A DNA stretch of 64,000 nucleotides. Origin: a virus. The stretch covers positions 1 through 64,000 of IMG/VR virus record IMGVR_UViG_3300046507_000526; one strand, written 5' to 3'. Under the pieces are notes generated by a model. That model saw only the letters and a list, made by a program, of their open reading frames with translations. It did no database searches and had not been told where the DNA came from. A program made the position numbers and the translations under genes. Positions 32,608 through 40,940 of the stretch are shown piece after piece; position 1 is the first letter of the stretch, and each line of letters opens with the position of its first letter.

Positions 32608-32947
32608 CCTCGACAAGAGAGTAGTGTAGATCCCAGACTGGACTGAGCGGAGTGAGATAGATTCTCTCCGCCAGTCCGTATTTTTTAATCAAATCAGAAA
32701 TATGTTGGTATAAAGACTTAAAGATCCCCTTACCTTTATTTTTACTCTTTGCAAATGTCTTTGCAGTTCCTCCAAATTCACCAACAGAGTTTAGGATAAG
32801 GCAATTATCGTGAATCGTTATATCTATAGGCATTCCTGAAATCCAGGCGGTTCCAGGCAATATTTTTTCATCTTTGAATTCGATGGTCGTGTTTGCTGAT
32901 TCAGCAAGGGCCTTTAGGAATTCGTTTTCTTTAACATGTGTATACAT
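32546..32947 (-). CDS. Hypothetical protein, 133 aa (possible acetyltransferase-like)
   Basis: ILNSVGEFGGTAKTFAKSKN followed by GKGIFKSLYQHISDLIKKYG has the look of a GNAT acetyl-CoA loop (basic, GKG) and helix, but the match is weak. It is divergent from, and shares its first ~12 bases with, the 32948 gene, and overlaps paralog B at its end. A GGTATAAAG element on the other strand (32703) lies inside it. Real coding is likely but not certain. Confidence 0.5.
   Translation of the reverse strand: MYTHVKENEFLKALAESANTTIEFKDEKILPGTAWISGMPIDITIHDNCLILNSVGEFGGTAKTFAKSKNKGKGIFKSLYQHISDLIKKYGLAERIYLTPLSPVWDLHYSLVEVNEALKGHYFYLDTSRPSEP
32703..32722 (+). promoter_or_regulatory. Promoter-like element 9 (GGTATAAAG variant)
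   Basis: TGTTGGTATAAAG followed by ACTTAAAG. About 225 bases before the 32948 gene and inside the opposite-strand ORF. A weaker match than the others. Confidence 0.4.
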
Positions 32948-34102
32948 ATGGCAATTAAAAATAAGGCTGTTGAACTTCCAAAGGCGGCGCTTCCAAAAGC
33001 TACTACTAACGTAAATGCTTCATACTGGACCCAACTTCCTAAAACCAGCGATGAATACGGAAAAATTCTCGATAAAGTAATTGATGAACTAAATAAGTCG
33101 CATAAGAACTCAGGATATAGCATTTATGTTCGTAAATCTAACAGATTCAAGGAACTCTCGTCTGCTAAGTATACAGAGAAAATGTTCCTGTTTTTGGAAG
33201 CTAACTATTGGTCATACACTACAAAGGCCGGTGCTGAAGCTATCCAGTACATCATAGATCATTTCCAGCTTAACGATCAAAACGCAAGGCTTAGTCCGGA
33301 CCGCAAGCACGTAGAATTTATGTACGACGGCGTACTTGTTGAAATTGGAGATCCGAGTGAACGACTTAGGAAAGCCAATAGTAACCCTGAGTCTCAGATC
33401 ACCAATGTTATATACGGATACGGAGGAGAGCTGTATAAGGTGATCAAGATCCTGCTTAACAAGTTTGGATTTGATTTTACAGACGAAGCCAAGTTTCAGT
33501 TCAAGCTTATGGAAGGAGAGTCCGTATATAAAACGTACGAAGTTGCTACGGGTCTAGATAGTTTATATAAACTCCTGGGCACGAGTTCCAGAAACGCACC
33601 GTATATGTTTAATTTTACAAAGCGGTCTGAATTCGCAGACTGGGCAATGGGTTCACGCTACATCGGTAAATCAACATTTGATATCGATGAGCACAATAAC
33701 TATGTAGGGCCAGTGGATTATTACGGGTCATCTCTGTACAGGGAACTGGTTCATATTATTCGTGAGAAATACGTTTCTGACGCAGACAAGGCTACGCCTG
33801 AAGTTTTGCCAGAAACGATCCGTAAGTATCAGAATAAATTCTGGGAAGCCAGAAGCGTTTACGAATATAAAAAGATGCTGAAAGATATGGCAGTGTATCA
33901 GGAACGTAAGATCATTCGGAATAAATTTACTGATACTATGATCATGGAAGTAACTGGTACAAATAACAAAGAAGAAATAGATTCCTTCAAGTTGAGATTT
34001 GAAAATCATATCTCCAACAGCGAAGATTTCTCGTTCTTCTTGCTGAGTTCTTCCGAAGATACTATCCGTGAGAAAATAGCAGCATTCAGAGCTTCGAACT
34101 AA
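32948..34102 (+). CDS. Hypothetical protein, 384 aa
   Basis: ATG 32948 preferred; another in-frame ATG is at 32936. Neither has a clear ribosome site, and the start region is a near-palindrome shared with the divergent gene. Unrecognised: mixed fold, many Tyr/Phe/Lys, with YGYGGELYKVIKILLNKFGF near 155-175 and YQERKIIRNKFTDTMIMEVT near 320-340. Upstream of the repair trio but separated from it by a terminator. Confidence 0.7.
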   Translation: MAIKNKAVELPKAALPKATTNVNASYWTQLPKTSDEYGKILDKVIDELNKSHKNSGYSIYVRKSNRFKELSSAKYTEKMFLFLEANYWSYTTKAGAEAIQYIIDHFQLNDQNARLSPDRKHVEFMYDGVLVEIGDPSERLRKANSNPESQITNVIYGYGGELYKVIKILLNKFGFDFTDEAKFQFKLMEGESVYKTYEVATGLDSLYKLLGTSSRNAPYMFNFTKRSEFADWAMGSRYIGKSTFDIDEHNNYVGPVDYYGSSLYRELVHIIREKYVSDADKATPEVLPETIRKYQNKFWEARSVYEYKKMLKDMAVYQERKIIRNKFTDTMIMEVTGTNNKEEIDSFKLRFENHISNSEDFSFFLLSSSEDTIREKIAAFRASN

Positions 34103-34113
34103 GTTTTAAAATA

Positions 34114-34148
34114 GTCTAGACGTGATATAATGCGTCTAGGCTTTTTTT
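34114..34148 (+). terminator. Rho-independent terminator
   Basis: CTAGACG (34116-34122), loop, CGTCTAG (34133-34139), GC, then seven T. Just before the LigD-type phosphoesterase gene. Confidence 0.85.
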
Positions 34149-34174
34149 AGCTTTTCAAAGGCGTCCGACAATAA

Positions 34175-34642
34175 ATGCTACAACCTAACGATGAATTCCT
34201 TTTTACCCGTCAACGTCACGAAGCTGATGTAATGGGCCTGCATTACGATCTGAGACTCGTTCATGGAGACAAAGCGTATTCTTTTGCAACTCTCAAGGAT
34301 ATGCCTAAACCTGGTGAAATCATTGCCGTCTATGAGCAGCCTGTACATGATCGTGCATACGCACTTAGCAAGAAGGTTGTCATTCCTAAAGGTCAGTACG
34401 GCGCAGGGACTACGTATCTGGATTGGGTTCGTAAAGCAGTTGTAGCCCCGCATAGCACAGAAACTAGTCTGGTTATATTCACGAAGGATGGTGAGAAGTT
34501 TCTTCTGAAGAAATCTCCGACCAAAGAAAATGAAAAGTCCTGGATTTTTAGAAACATCACAGGCATGGGGAAGAGTCAGAATCCTTATTTGAAGAAAGTA
34601 GAGGAAATGCAGAAAAAAGCGATGCAGGCATTTTATGAATAA
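34175..34642 (+). CDS. LigD-type 3'-phosphoesterase (PE) domain protein, 155 aa
   Basis: Matches the PE domain that trims 3' ends in bacterial NHEJ ligase LigD. FLFTRQRHEADVMGLHYDLR near 8-27 gives the His and the HYDLRL core. YSFATLKDMPKPGE and VHDRAY near 60 correspond to the metal-site strand. VVIPKGQYGAGTTYLDW near 70-86 is the IPxGxYGxGT signature. A Lys pair (LLKKSPTKENEKSW) follows. Stand-alone, with no ligase or polymerase domain. The C-terminus has MQKKAMQ, a Lys-x-Ala motif. Its last 8 bases overlap the tagged helicase, forming a repair operon. Confidence 0.85.
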   Translation: MLQPNDEFLFTRQRHEADVMGLHYDLRLVHGDKAYSFATLKDMPKPGEIIAVYEQPVHDRAYALSKKVVIPKGQYGAGTTYLDWVRKAVVAPHSTETSLVIFTKDGEKFLLKKSPTKENEKSWIFRNITGMGKSQNPYLKKVEEMQKKAMQAFYE

Positions 34643-36095
34643 GTACCTTGAAAAAATTGCCAAGAAGCAGCCTAAGGAAGATCTTCAACCGCATCAAAAC
34701 GATGCCTTGGATCATCTCGACAAAGAGAAAGGCGTTGTCCTTCATCACAGCCTTGGCAGTGGCAAGACAAAGACGTTCCTTAAGGCTGTACAACGCTATC
34801 AGGAAGAGAACCCGAAGAAACGGGCTCTTGTTATTGCCCCAGCGAGCCTCGTTACTAACGTCGATAAAGAACTTCAGAAACATCACATCACGATTGATAA
34901 AAATCGACTGGATGTAATGTCTTATGAAAAGGCTGTAAATGAAGCCCATCACCTTCGAAAGAATCACTACGCAATCGCAGTTGCGGATGAAGCCCACCGT
35001 CTCCGCAATACAAATACCAAACGTGTAAAAGAGCTTCGTGACATTATCAGCGGGGCTGACCATAGACTTCTCGCTACTGCTACTGGTAATTACAATAAGC
35101 TTTCTGATATTTCGGCACTGGTTAACATAGCGGCTAACGATAATGTTCTTCCCGAAGATTCCAAGAAAATGGAAGACAAGTACACGAAGGACGAAACGAT
35201 TAAGCCTAGCTTCAAAAATAGATTGCTCGGTGCTAAACCTGAAGTAGTAAAAACCCTTGACCGTAAAAAAGAACTTCGAGACATTCTTCAACAATATGTG
35301 AGCTTTTACGATAGCAAGGATGATCCGAAGGCTAGAGACCATTTCCCCGAAAAGCATGAGAAATTTGTAGATGTTGAGATGTCTCCAGAGCAGCTCCGTT
35401 ACTACAAATATGCTGAAGGTAAAATTCCATTCTTGCTTAGAATGAAGATCCGTCACAATATGCCGCTCGATAAAAAAGAGAAGTCGAATCTCAATGCTTT
35501 CTCAACCGGTGTTAGACAGGTTTCTAACGGTCACAGGCATCTCGTTGCTGACGGTAAGGCCGAGTACTCACCAAAGATACAGAAGGCCGTGGCGAGCCTC
35601 CAGGATGGCTTAAAACTGGATAAGAACTTCAAGGCTCTAGTGTATTCCAATTACTTGGATGCGGGCCTTAAAGATTACTCCCGCAAACTTAACGAGCTTA
35701 AGATTCCACACGCTTTATACGATGGATCATTGTCTCGCAAAGAGAAAGACGATCTTGTAAAAGCATACAACTCTGGGAAGACAAAGGTTCTTCTTATTTC
35801 TTCAGCGGGTTCAGAAGGTCTGGATAGTAAAGGCACTAAGAGAGTGCAGGTTCTTGAGCCTCACTTTAATAAAGCCAAGGTTGACCAGGTAGTTGGACGT
35901 GCCGTACGTTTTGGAAGTCATGACCATCTGCCGAAAGAAGAGCGTAAAGTAGAAGTAGAGCATTTCCGTAGCGTGCATCCAAAACCGTTGTGGGGCAAAG
36001 CTCCGTATAGTATCGACAGGTATCTTTCGGAGAATTCGGATACGAAGCAGGATCTGTTTGAAGAAGTCAAAGGACTGATGAAGAAAGATGATTAA
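34635..36095 (+). CDS. Tagged SNF2-family helicase/translocase, 486 aa
   Basis: Begins with the tag MNKYLEKIAKKQP. SF2/SNF2 motifs follow: Q-like region LQPHQNDALDHL near 17-28, Walker A HHSLGSGKTKTF near 37-48, VIAPASLVTNV near 72, Walker B-type VADEAHRLRN near 115-124, ATATGN motif III near 140, and C-terminal ISSAGSEGLDSKG near 385 and VVGRAVRFGS near 420 (motif VI). The tag suggests packaging in the head and injection. It lies between the PE-domain gene and the HhH-ligase gene, both of which it overlaps by 8 bases. Confidence 0.85.
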   Translation: MNKYLEKIAKKQPKEDLQPHQNDALDHLDKEKGVVLHHSLGSGKTKTFLKAVQRYQEENPKKRALVIAPASLVTNVDKELQKHHITIDKNRLDVMSYEKAVNEAHHLRKNHYAIAVADEAHRLRNTNTKRVKELRDIISGADHRLLATATGNYNKLSDISALVNIAANDNVLPEDSKKMEDKYTKDETIKPSFKNRLLGAKPEVVKTLDRKKELRDILQQYVSFYDSKDDPKARDHFPEKHEKFVDVEMSPEQLRYYKYAEGKIPFLLRMKIRHNMPLDKKEKSNLNAFSTGVRQVSNGHRHLVADGKAEYSPKIQKAVASLQDGLKLDKNFKALVYSNYLDAGLKDYSRKLNELKIPHALYDGSLSRKEKDDLVKAYNSGKTKVLLISSAGSEGLDSKGTKRVQVLEPHFNKAKVDQVVGRAVRFGSHDHLPKEERKVEVEHFRSVHPKPLWGKAPYSIDRYLSENSDTKQDLFEEVKGLMKKDD

Positions 36096-37464
36096 TAAAT
36101 ACCTTGAAAAGATCGCAGTACAGCTTAAAGAACCTGCCAGCCCAGAAGGGTTAGGATTTGACCTGTCCAAAGGTGATGAAAAAGAGCTATATAAATGGCT
36201 TACAGCTGTTACTCTTTTTTCAAGGCCTATTCAACGCTCGGTAGCTACGATGGCTGCAAAGCATATGGCTGATAAAGGTTTCCATTCTCCAGAAGCTGTA
36301 GAATCTGCAGGATGGGAGACTCTTAGAGATAATCTCGTACAAGGTCATTATGCTCGGTTCGATGAGTCAACTGCTACGACTATGCTCGCCCAGGCTAAGC
36401 ATTTGAAAGAGAAGTATGGAACTCTCGGCAACATGATCGCCAGTCGAACCCCTGAAGAAATTCGTGCCGAGATTCAGACATTCAGAGGTATCGGTCCCCT
36501 CGGCAGTCAGTTATTTCTCAATGGCGTAGTCCCTCATCTCGATGTATACAAAAATAAATACCTTCAAAAAGCGGCTTTCATCGAAGACTACGTTAGACAT
36601 AAATATGTAGAGAAAGACTGGACTCAGCTCGAACACCCCGTTGCATCAAAGAAATGGGATGGCGCTCACTTTGTCGCTGATATTATGCCGGATGGTAAAA
36701 TCCGTTTCTTTTCCCGTAGACCAAGTGTAAGAGGTGGCTATCCGGAACGTACAGATCAGTTACCTCATATTACTTCAAAGCTAATTCCCGAGTATGCAGG
36801 TAATAGATTTGCCGTTGAACTTGTCCATACTGGAAAGGAAAAAACAGAGAAGGAATCTCACCCTACTGTTTCAGGTATCCTCAATTCAAAAACGGAACGT
36901 TCAATTGCTACTCAAGAAGAGAAAGGCCCAGTTAGGGCAGTTCTTATTGACGTTAAAAAACCGGAACTGCCGACATATAAAGATAAGATTGAGTATCTCC
37001 AAGGCTTTGAAAAAGACTTTGGAAATAGCAATGTATTGTTCGCACCTCATCTTGAGCATGGCGTTGAGAACATCAATAAGTATCTTGACAAGATTAAATC
37101 ACTAGGTGGAGAAGGCCTGATCGTTGCGGATTATGAAAGTCCTGAAAATGAGTCTGTACGATATAAGGTCAAGAACTTCAACACTTATAATCTCAAGGTT
37201 GTTGGATTCCAGCAGGAAATCGACATACATGGCAATCCGAAAGATAGCATGGGTGCACTATTGTTAGAAGATGCTACTGGAAGAATGGTTGGAAAGGTTG
37301 GAACTGGGTTTGACCGTGCTACCAGAATAGATGCATGGAAGAATCCAGAGAAATGGAGAAACAGATTAATTCAGATAAGAGCGTATCCACCTAGCGTACC
37401 TGGAGGCCAAGTAAGATTTCCTATCTATAATGGCTATGCAGATGGTGAAATAGACACGGTTTAA
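36088..37464 (+). CDS. Tagged HhH-ATP-dependent DNA ligase fusion, 458 aa
   Basis: Tag MINKYLEKIAVQL. Residues ~30-150 are helical with FRGIGPLGSQLFLNGVVPHL near 132-151, a helix-hairpin-helix as in HhH-GPD glycosylases. An internal tag-like NKYLQKAA follows at about 156-163. The ligase domain has motif I KKWDG at 188-192 (adenylated Lys), FAVELVHTG (motif III-like), GGEGLIVADY (motif IV) and YKVKNFNTYNLKVVG (motif V), plus an OB-like C-terminus. It could seal ends of injected DNA. The HhH part lacks a confirmed glycosylase active site. Confidence 0.85.
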   Translation: MINKYLEKIAVQLKEPASPEGLGFDLSKGDEKELYKWLTAVTLFSRPIQRSVATMAAKHMADKGFHSPEAVESAGWETLRDNLVQGHYARFDESTATTMLAQAKHLKEKYGTLGNMIASRTPEEIRAEIQTFRGIGPLGSQLFLNGVVPHLDVYKNKYLQKAAFIEDYVRHKYVEKDWTQLEHPVASKKWDGAHFVADIMPDGKIRFFSRRPSVRGGYPERTDQLPHITSKLIPEYAGNRFAVELVHTGKEKTEKESHPTVSGILNSKTERSIATQEEKGPVRAVLIDVKKPELPTYKDKIEYLQGFEKDFGNSNVLFAPHLEHGVENINKYLDKIKSLGGEGLIVADYESPENESVRYKVKNFNTYNLKVVGFQQEIDIHGNPKDSMGALLLEDATGRMVGKVGTGFDRATRIDAWKNPEKWRNRLIQIRAYPPSVPGGQVRFPIYNGYADGEIDTV

Positions 37465-37476
37465 TATTGACCCTTC

Positions 37477-37498
37477 GATTTGGTATAAGAAAAATGTA
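37477..37498 (+). promoter_or_regulatory. Phage promoter element 10 (GGTATAAG class)
   Basis: GATTTGGTATAAG followed by AAAAATGTA, ahead of the 259-aa gene. Confidence 0.75.
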
Positions 37499-37561
37499 AG
37501 GAGATACCCTTTACTTCTTACATTCATTCTAATTATACTTTTTTCAAGAAGGACCAACTAA

Positions 37562-38341
37562 ATGTCAACCTCTATTGCCAAGCAACAGATCATGAAGGCT
37601 CGTCAGCCGAAGGTGGTTAATGTGGAAAGTCTGATTTATGCTACTAACTCTGATGCAGTTTACCAGCTCATCAAGAAGTATGCAGGTGGACTTTCCAGAT
37701 CTGACCTATGCACCGCACTTGTTCACAGCAAGTCGGACCTTAAGGAACACAGCGTGGATAACGCTTTGCTGCACCTTAAGAACAACGGCTTTATTCGCGG
37801 GGAAGTAGGCAAAGATCGTGATGGTACGACCGTCTACTTCATCAACGAAGATAAGGAGTACAGGCCTCGCTCCAACAAAGTTGCACGGAAAATAGCACCG
37901 AACGATAAGAAAGCTCAAAAGGCTGTTCGGCGTATGACTCGTGTGAAGGCAGTAGACCTCACCGAGGAACAGCAAGGTAACCTGCCTTTGGAGAATGCGA
38001 ATGGCTCATCTGAAGCCCCTTCCGCACAGGCCAAGAAGAAGCCTGTTCAATCTCAAGATGCGAACCTTAAGGTCACGAAAAAGGCTGAGGGGAAATCTGG
38101 AGGTTTTGAATTCATTCAAGGGATGGCAGCGTTGGATCCGAGCAGCCCGCACTTTGGAGAGACGGCGCTTGACCTTGCTCAAAAGACGGGTCAGGTAGTA
38201 GAAATCCCGGAACCTACGGGCCCGGTAAAGCCTATCGCTTCGATGTTCTTTGAACTAGATGGAGGTCAATCGGTGGTTCTGTCCCCCGCCAGAGCTTACC
38301 AGTTGTATCTCGAACTCCACGCTGCATTTGGTAAGAAATAA
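37562..38341 (+). CDS. Winged-helix-like DNA-binding protein candidate, 259 aa
   Basis: Residues ~25-100 look like a winged helix: AVYQLIKKYAGGLSRSDLCT, then HSVDNALLHLKNNGFIRGEV and GTTVYFINEDKE (wing strands). A long basic low-complexity linker follows (KVARKIAPNDKKAQKAVRRM), then a C-terminal folded segment with MFFELDGGQSVVLSPARAYQ. Single-gene unit with its own promoter and strong terminator. It could be a regulator of phage or host genes. The target is unknown. Confidence 0.65.
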   Translation: MSTSIAKQQIMKARQPKVVNVESLIYATNSDAVYQLIKKYAGGLSRSDLCTALVHSKSDLKEHSVDNALLHLKNNGFIRGEVGKDRDGTTVYFINEDKEYRPRSNKVARKIAPNDKKAQKAVRRMTRVKAVDLTEEQQGNLPLENANGSSEAPSAQAKKKPVQSQDANLKVTKKAEGKSGGFEFIQGMAALDPSSPHFGETALDLAQKTGQVVEIPEPTGPVKPIASMFFELDGGQSVVLSPARAYQLYLELHAAFGKK

Positions 38342-38406
38342 GTTGGCTCTTGAACGGCGGAGACGTATCATATTCTCTGCGACCGGCTCTGCCGTTCGAG
38401 GAGGTT

Positions 38407-38440
38407 GAGGAAGGGGTTCCTCCCCTCTTCCTCTTTTTTT
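38407..38440 (+). terminator. Rho-independent terminator
   Basis: GAGGAAGGGG (38407-38416), loop TTCCT, CCCCTCTTCCTC (one small bulge), then a T run. A second pair, GAACGGC 38352-38358 with GCCGTTC 38391-38397, encloses the sequence upstream. Confidence 0.85.
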
Positions 38441-39605
38441 ACGCTTCGATTTTGATCGGCGTATTATCGTTGATTTCTCCACGCTCAAGAGCAGATAGTA
38501 CTTCAGCTTCTGATTTGAATACACGAGGAGCTTGGGTCATGTCAGGCTCAGTCAAGGCCATAGATCCGATAACAGCTTCGTGTCCAGGAGCCACCATTGA
38601 TGCTCCCTGTCCTTTACGATAATCGTAAATGTGTTGTTGCGGCAATAGCTTCTTTTTAGCCTCTTCAACTGCCTCTGGCGTCATCGGTACATGCAGTGTT
38701 AAAGCATCTCCGTCAAAGTCGCCTGCGTACATAGGAAGATGCAACGGATTAATACCTAGCGTCTTACCTTCAATAGGGACGGGGAAGTGAGCCGTGATGT
38801 TGGTACGCATAAGCGTTGGAGCACGGTTAAGGATAACCGGAATTTGCTTGATAACCTTGTTAAAGCTATTCGTTGCAGATACGTCTCTATTCGCTACAGC
38901 CTTACGAGCGGCCATCATATCGTATCCGTTACGGACAAGATCCCGAATGATATGGAACTCGTACATCGTCCAAAGCATGTCCTTCGGAGCAGCTACCTCA
39001 TTGAAACCTAGATTAGGCTCAGCGTAAATCGTTGCACGTCCAGAGAAATCCTGTTTCTTCTTCAAAAGCTTATTGTGAAAAAAGCCGCCTTTAGGACCAG
39101 TATCTCCTGCAATTTGCTGGATGTAGCCCTTCAGATCTTTCCCACGTGCGCCGCCAGAAACTGCATCCCCAAGACCGAACACTGCTTTAAGACCGTTATA
39201 TGAATCCTTGCGCTCATTAACAAGCATGTCATGAGGCAGAAATTCAAGGTTGTCTTTAAGCCCATTGTTAATCAGCATATGGTCTCGGTATAGAGTATTC
39301 ACATCGGCGAACTCGATACGGTTCCCTCCCATAGGAATACTGGGCCTTACTAACGGAGGAGTAACAGGCACATTGTGTAAGATATACGCATTTTCAGGAC
39401 GTAGATCCATTTTCTGAAGCCCAGCAAGATATTTGATCTTCTTGATAATAGCATCACGCTTAGAAGGAGATTTCGTATCTTTGATTTCAGCTTTCAAAGC
39501 TTTAATCTGTGTATCTACATCAATTGTAGAAAGCATTTTATGAATTGCATCTCCTGAAACGGAGAGGCTATCTGTATCTACGCTGAGTTTTGTATTGTTA
39601 TCCAT
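38439..39605 (-). CDS. RNA polymerase beta' subunit, N-terminal part (catalytic), 388 aa
   Basis: Carries the beta' double-psi barrel with the Mg-binding Asp triad: AGDFDGDA near 292-299, preceded by ILNRAPTLMRTNITAHFPVP near 255 and IEGKTLGINPLHLPMY. KKQDFSGRATIYAEPNLGF near 187 matches the bacterial KRVDYSGRSVI region. Compared with E. coli, about 200 N-terminal residues (first zinc ribbon and clamp start) are absent: the ORF opens near LRPENAYILHNVPVTPPLVR. It pairs with the C-part at 30003-31829. Confidence 0.9.
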   Translation of the reverse strand: MDNNTKLSVDTDSLSVSGDAIHKMLSTIDVDTQIKALKAEIKDTKSPSKRDAIIKKIKYLAGLQKMDLRPENAYILHNVPVTPPLVRPSIPMGGNRIEFADVNTLYRDHMLINNGLKDNLEFLPHDMLVNERKDSYNGLKAVFGLGDAVSGGARGKDLKGYIQQIAGDTGPKGGFFHNKLLKKKQDFSGRATIYAEPNLGFNEVAAPKDMLWTMYEFHIIRDLVRNGYDMMAARKAVANRDVSATNSFNKVIKQIPVILNRAPTLMRTNITAHFPVPIEGKTLGINPLHLPMYAGDFDGDALTLHVPMTPEAVEEAKKKLLPQQHIYDYRKGQGASMVAPGHEAVIGSMALTEPDMTQAPRVFKSEAEVLSALERGEINDNTPIKIEA

Positions 39606-39617
39606 GTTCTATGTTTG

Positions 39618-40403
39618 TTACCTGATATATGCAAAAGTTCGTCTTTTTACTCGTTTAGGATTATAGCTTATCCTGATCTGGCCACCCGCACCGTTACCGC
39701 CCGCTGATGAGCCCCAGCCGCCGCCGCCACCGCCACCTCCTGGAAAACCGCCATCTCCACCAAAGGGTCCGCTACCATTACCTACAGAACCACCGCCACC
39801 ACCGCCACCATTTGCGTTTGCAGTCCCAACAACACCGCTACCTCCGTTGCTACTGCTGCCGCCAGCTCCCCCAGTACCGCCTTTACTGTTATCGCCAGAA
39901 CCCCCATTACCTCCAACGCTCGAAGTAAACGTACTTCCGGCTACACCTGGTCCGTCTGGACCTGCAGAACCCCCTCCTCCACCGCCAGCTTGATTGGTAT
40001 TATCTGTACCGACACCACCGCTCCCGCCTGCGTATTTTATAGTTCCAACTGTGCCTGTTGTTGCCCCACCGGCACCTGGTGTTGCAGAGTTTGTGCCAGA
40101 ACCGCCCTTTGCGCTACACGTACAACTTCCAATAACTGATCCGTTGAAAATTGTCGCTCCACCATCGGTGCCAGTACCGTTGCCACCGCCATTACCGAGA
40201 ATGTAGGGAATAGTTCCGCTAATATTTACGTTTGAAACACTCGAATATGCACCTCCTCCAGCTCCTCCGCCAGAAGCCGGGGGTCCACTTCCAGATGCAC
40301 CTCCTGCGCCAAAACACTCTATAAGGTTATCAGAGGGGTTGAAATCTGAAGGCACAGAAAATGATGTGCCAGATACCAATAGAATTACTTTAGAATAAGC
40401 CAC
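39618..40403 (-). CDS. Glycine-rich tail fibre tip/adhesin, 261 aa
   Basis: Central ~200 residues are dominated by Gly runs (GGGGGGSVGNGSGPFGGDGG, FPGGGGGGGGWGSSAGGNG) with short N/S/T spacers and a conserved end QIRISYNPKR. The N-terminus is a small beta domain. Such sequences occur in phage fibre-tip adhesins built of polyglycine-II helices, as in T-even gp38-type proteins. Lies in the fibre operon 39.6-42.7 kb; probable receptor recognition. Confidence 0.7.
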   Translation of the reverse strand: MAYSKVILLVSGTSFSVPSDFNPSDNLIECFGAGGASGSGPPASGGGAGGGAYSSVSNVNISGTIPYILGNGGGNGTGTDGGATIFNGSVIGSCTCSAKGGSGTNSATPGAGGATTGTVGTIKYAGGSGGVGTDNTNQAGGGGGGSAGPDGPGVAGSTFTSSVGGNGGSGDNSKGGTGGAGGSSSNGGSGVVGTANANGGGGGGGSVGNGSGPFGGDGGFPGGGGGGGGWGSSAGGNGAGGQIRISYNPKRVKRRTFAYIR

Positions 40404-40415
40404 TGTTTAACCTAG

Positions 40416-40940
40416 TTAAGGACGTGTACCCATAAGGTAAAATCTTGTTCCAGCTAACGTAGTATCTGCTGTCGCTGGACCTACTATTTCAAAAATGTCG
40501 CCAACTGAGAAAGTTACTGGTGAAGAGAAAGTAAGAGTGGCTACAGTTCCAGAAGCTGCGAAAACGGCAGTGCCGATAGAGGTCCCATTTTTAGTAAATG
40601 TAATTGTGGTCGAAGCCGTCGCTGCAGTCTTTGCATCAACGAGACTTCCTGTTAAACCGGTAGGTAATGTGAAGCTACGTCTTACATTCATGGAAAATAC
40701 AGTTTCTGCATTACTCCATGTACCTTCTACGAATACGGGGATATCAAAAATTCCGGCTACTGTGATCGTAACATCGCCTGTACCGGAATCGGCTCCTGTG
40801 CTAGAAATACTCGTAGTTGTAGTATTGCCTACAAGTATTTTGGTAATGATGGCGCTACCCGCCGTAGACGTATTAATATCCGCTCGTACTATCGTTCCGC
40901 TTGCGCCTTGCTCGCCGAGGTTAAGCTGCGTTCGTGCCAT
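40416..40940 (-). CDS. Tail fibre protein, 174 aa
   Basis: Ser/Thr/Ala/Gly-rich beta protein beginning ARTQLNLGEQGASGTIVRAD. Strands such as TITVAGIFDIPVFVEGTWSN and a C-terminal small domain (FSVGDIFEIVGPATADTTLA) are typical of trimeric fibre parts. Part of the fibre operon; a ligand cannot be inferred. Confidence 0.65.
   Translation of the reverse strand: MARTQLNLGEQGASGTIVRADINTSTAGSAIITKILVGNTTTTSISSTGADSGTGDVTITVAGIFDIPVFVEGTWSNAETVFSMNVRRSFTLPTGLTGSLVDAKTAATASTTITFTKNGTSIGTAVFAASGTVATLTFSSPVTFSVGDIFEIVGPATADTTLAGTRFYLMGTRP

Noticed and set aside
34557-35456. Minus-strand ORF of 299 aa inside the tagged SNF2 gene
   Set aside because: Antisense to a protein with clear helicase motifs; composition typical of a shadow frame.
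37060-37110. NKYLDKI inside the ligase as a third tag site
   Set aside because: Lacks the final Ala and lies within the ligase motif IV region, so it is probably coincidental.
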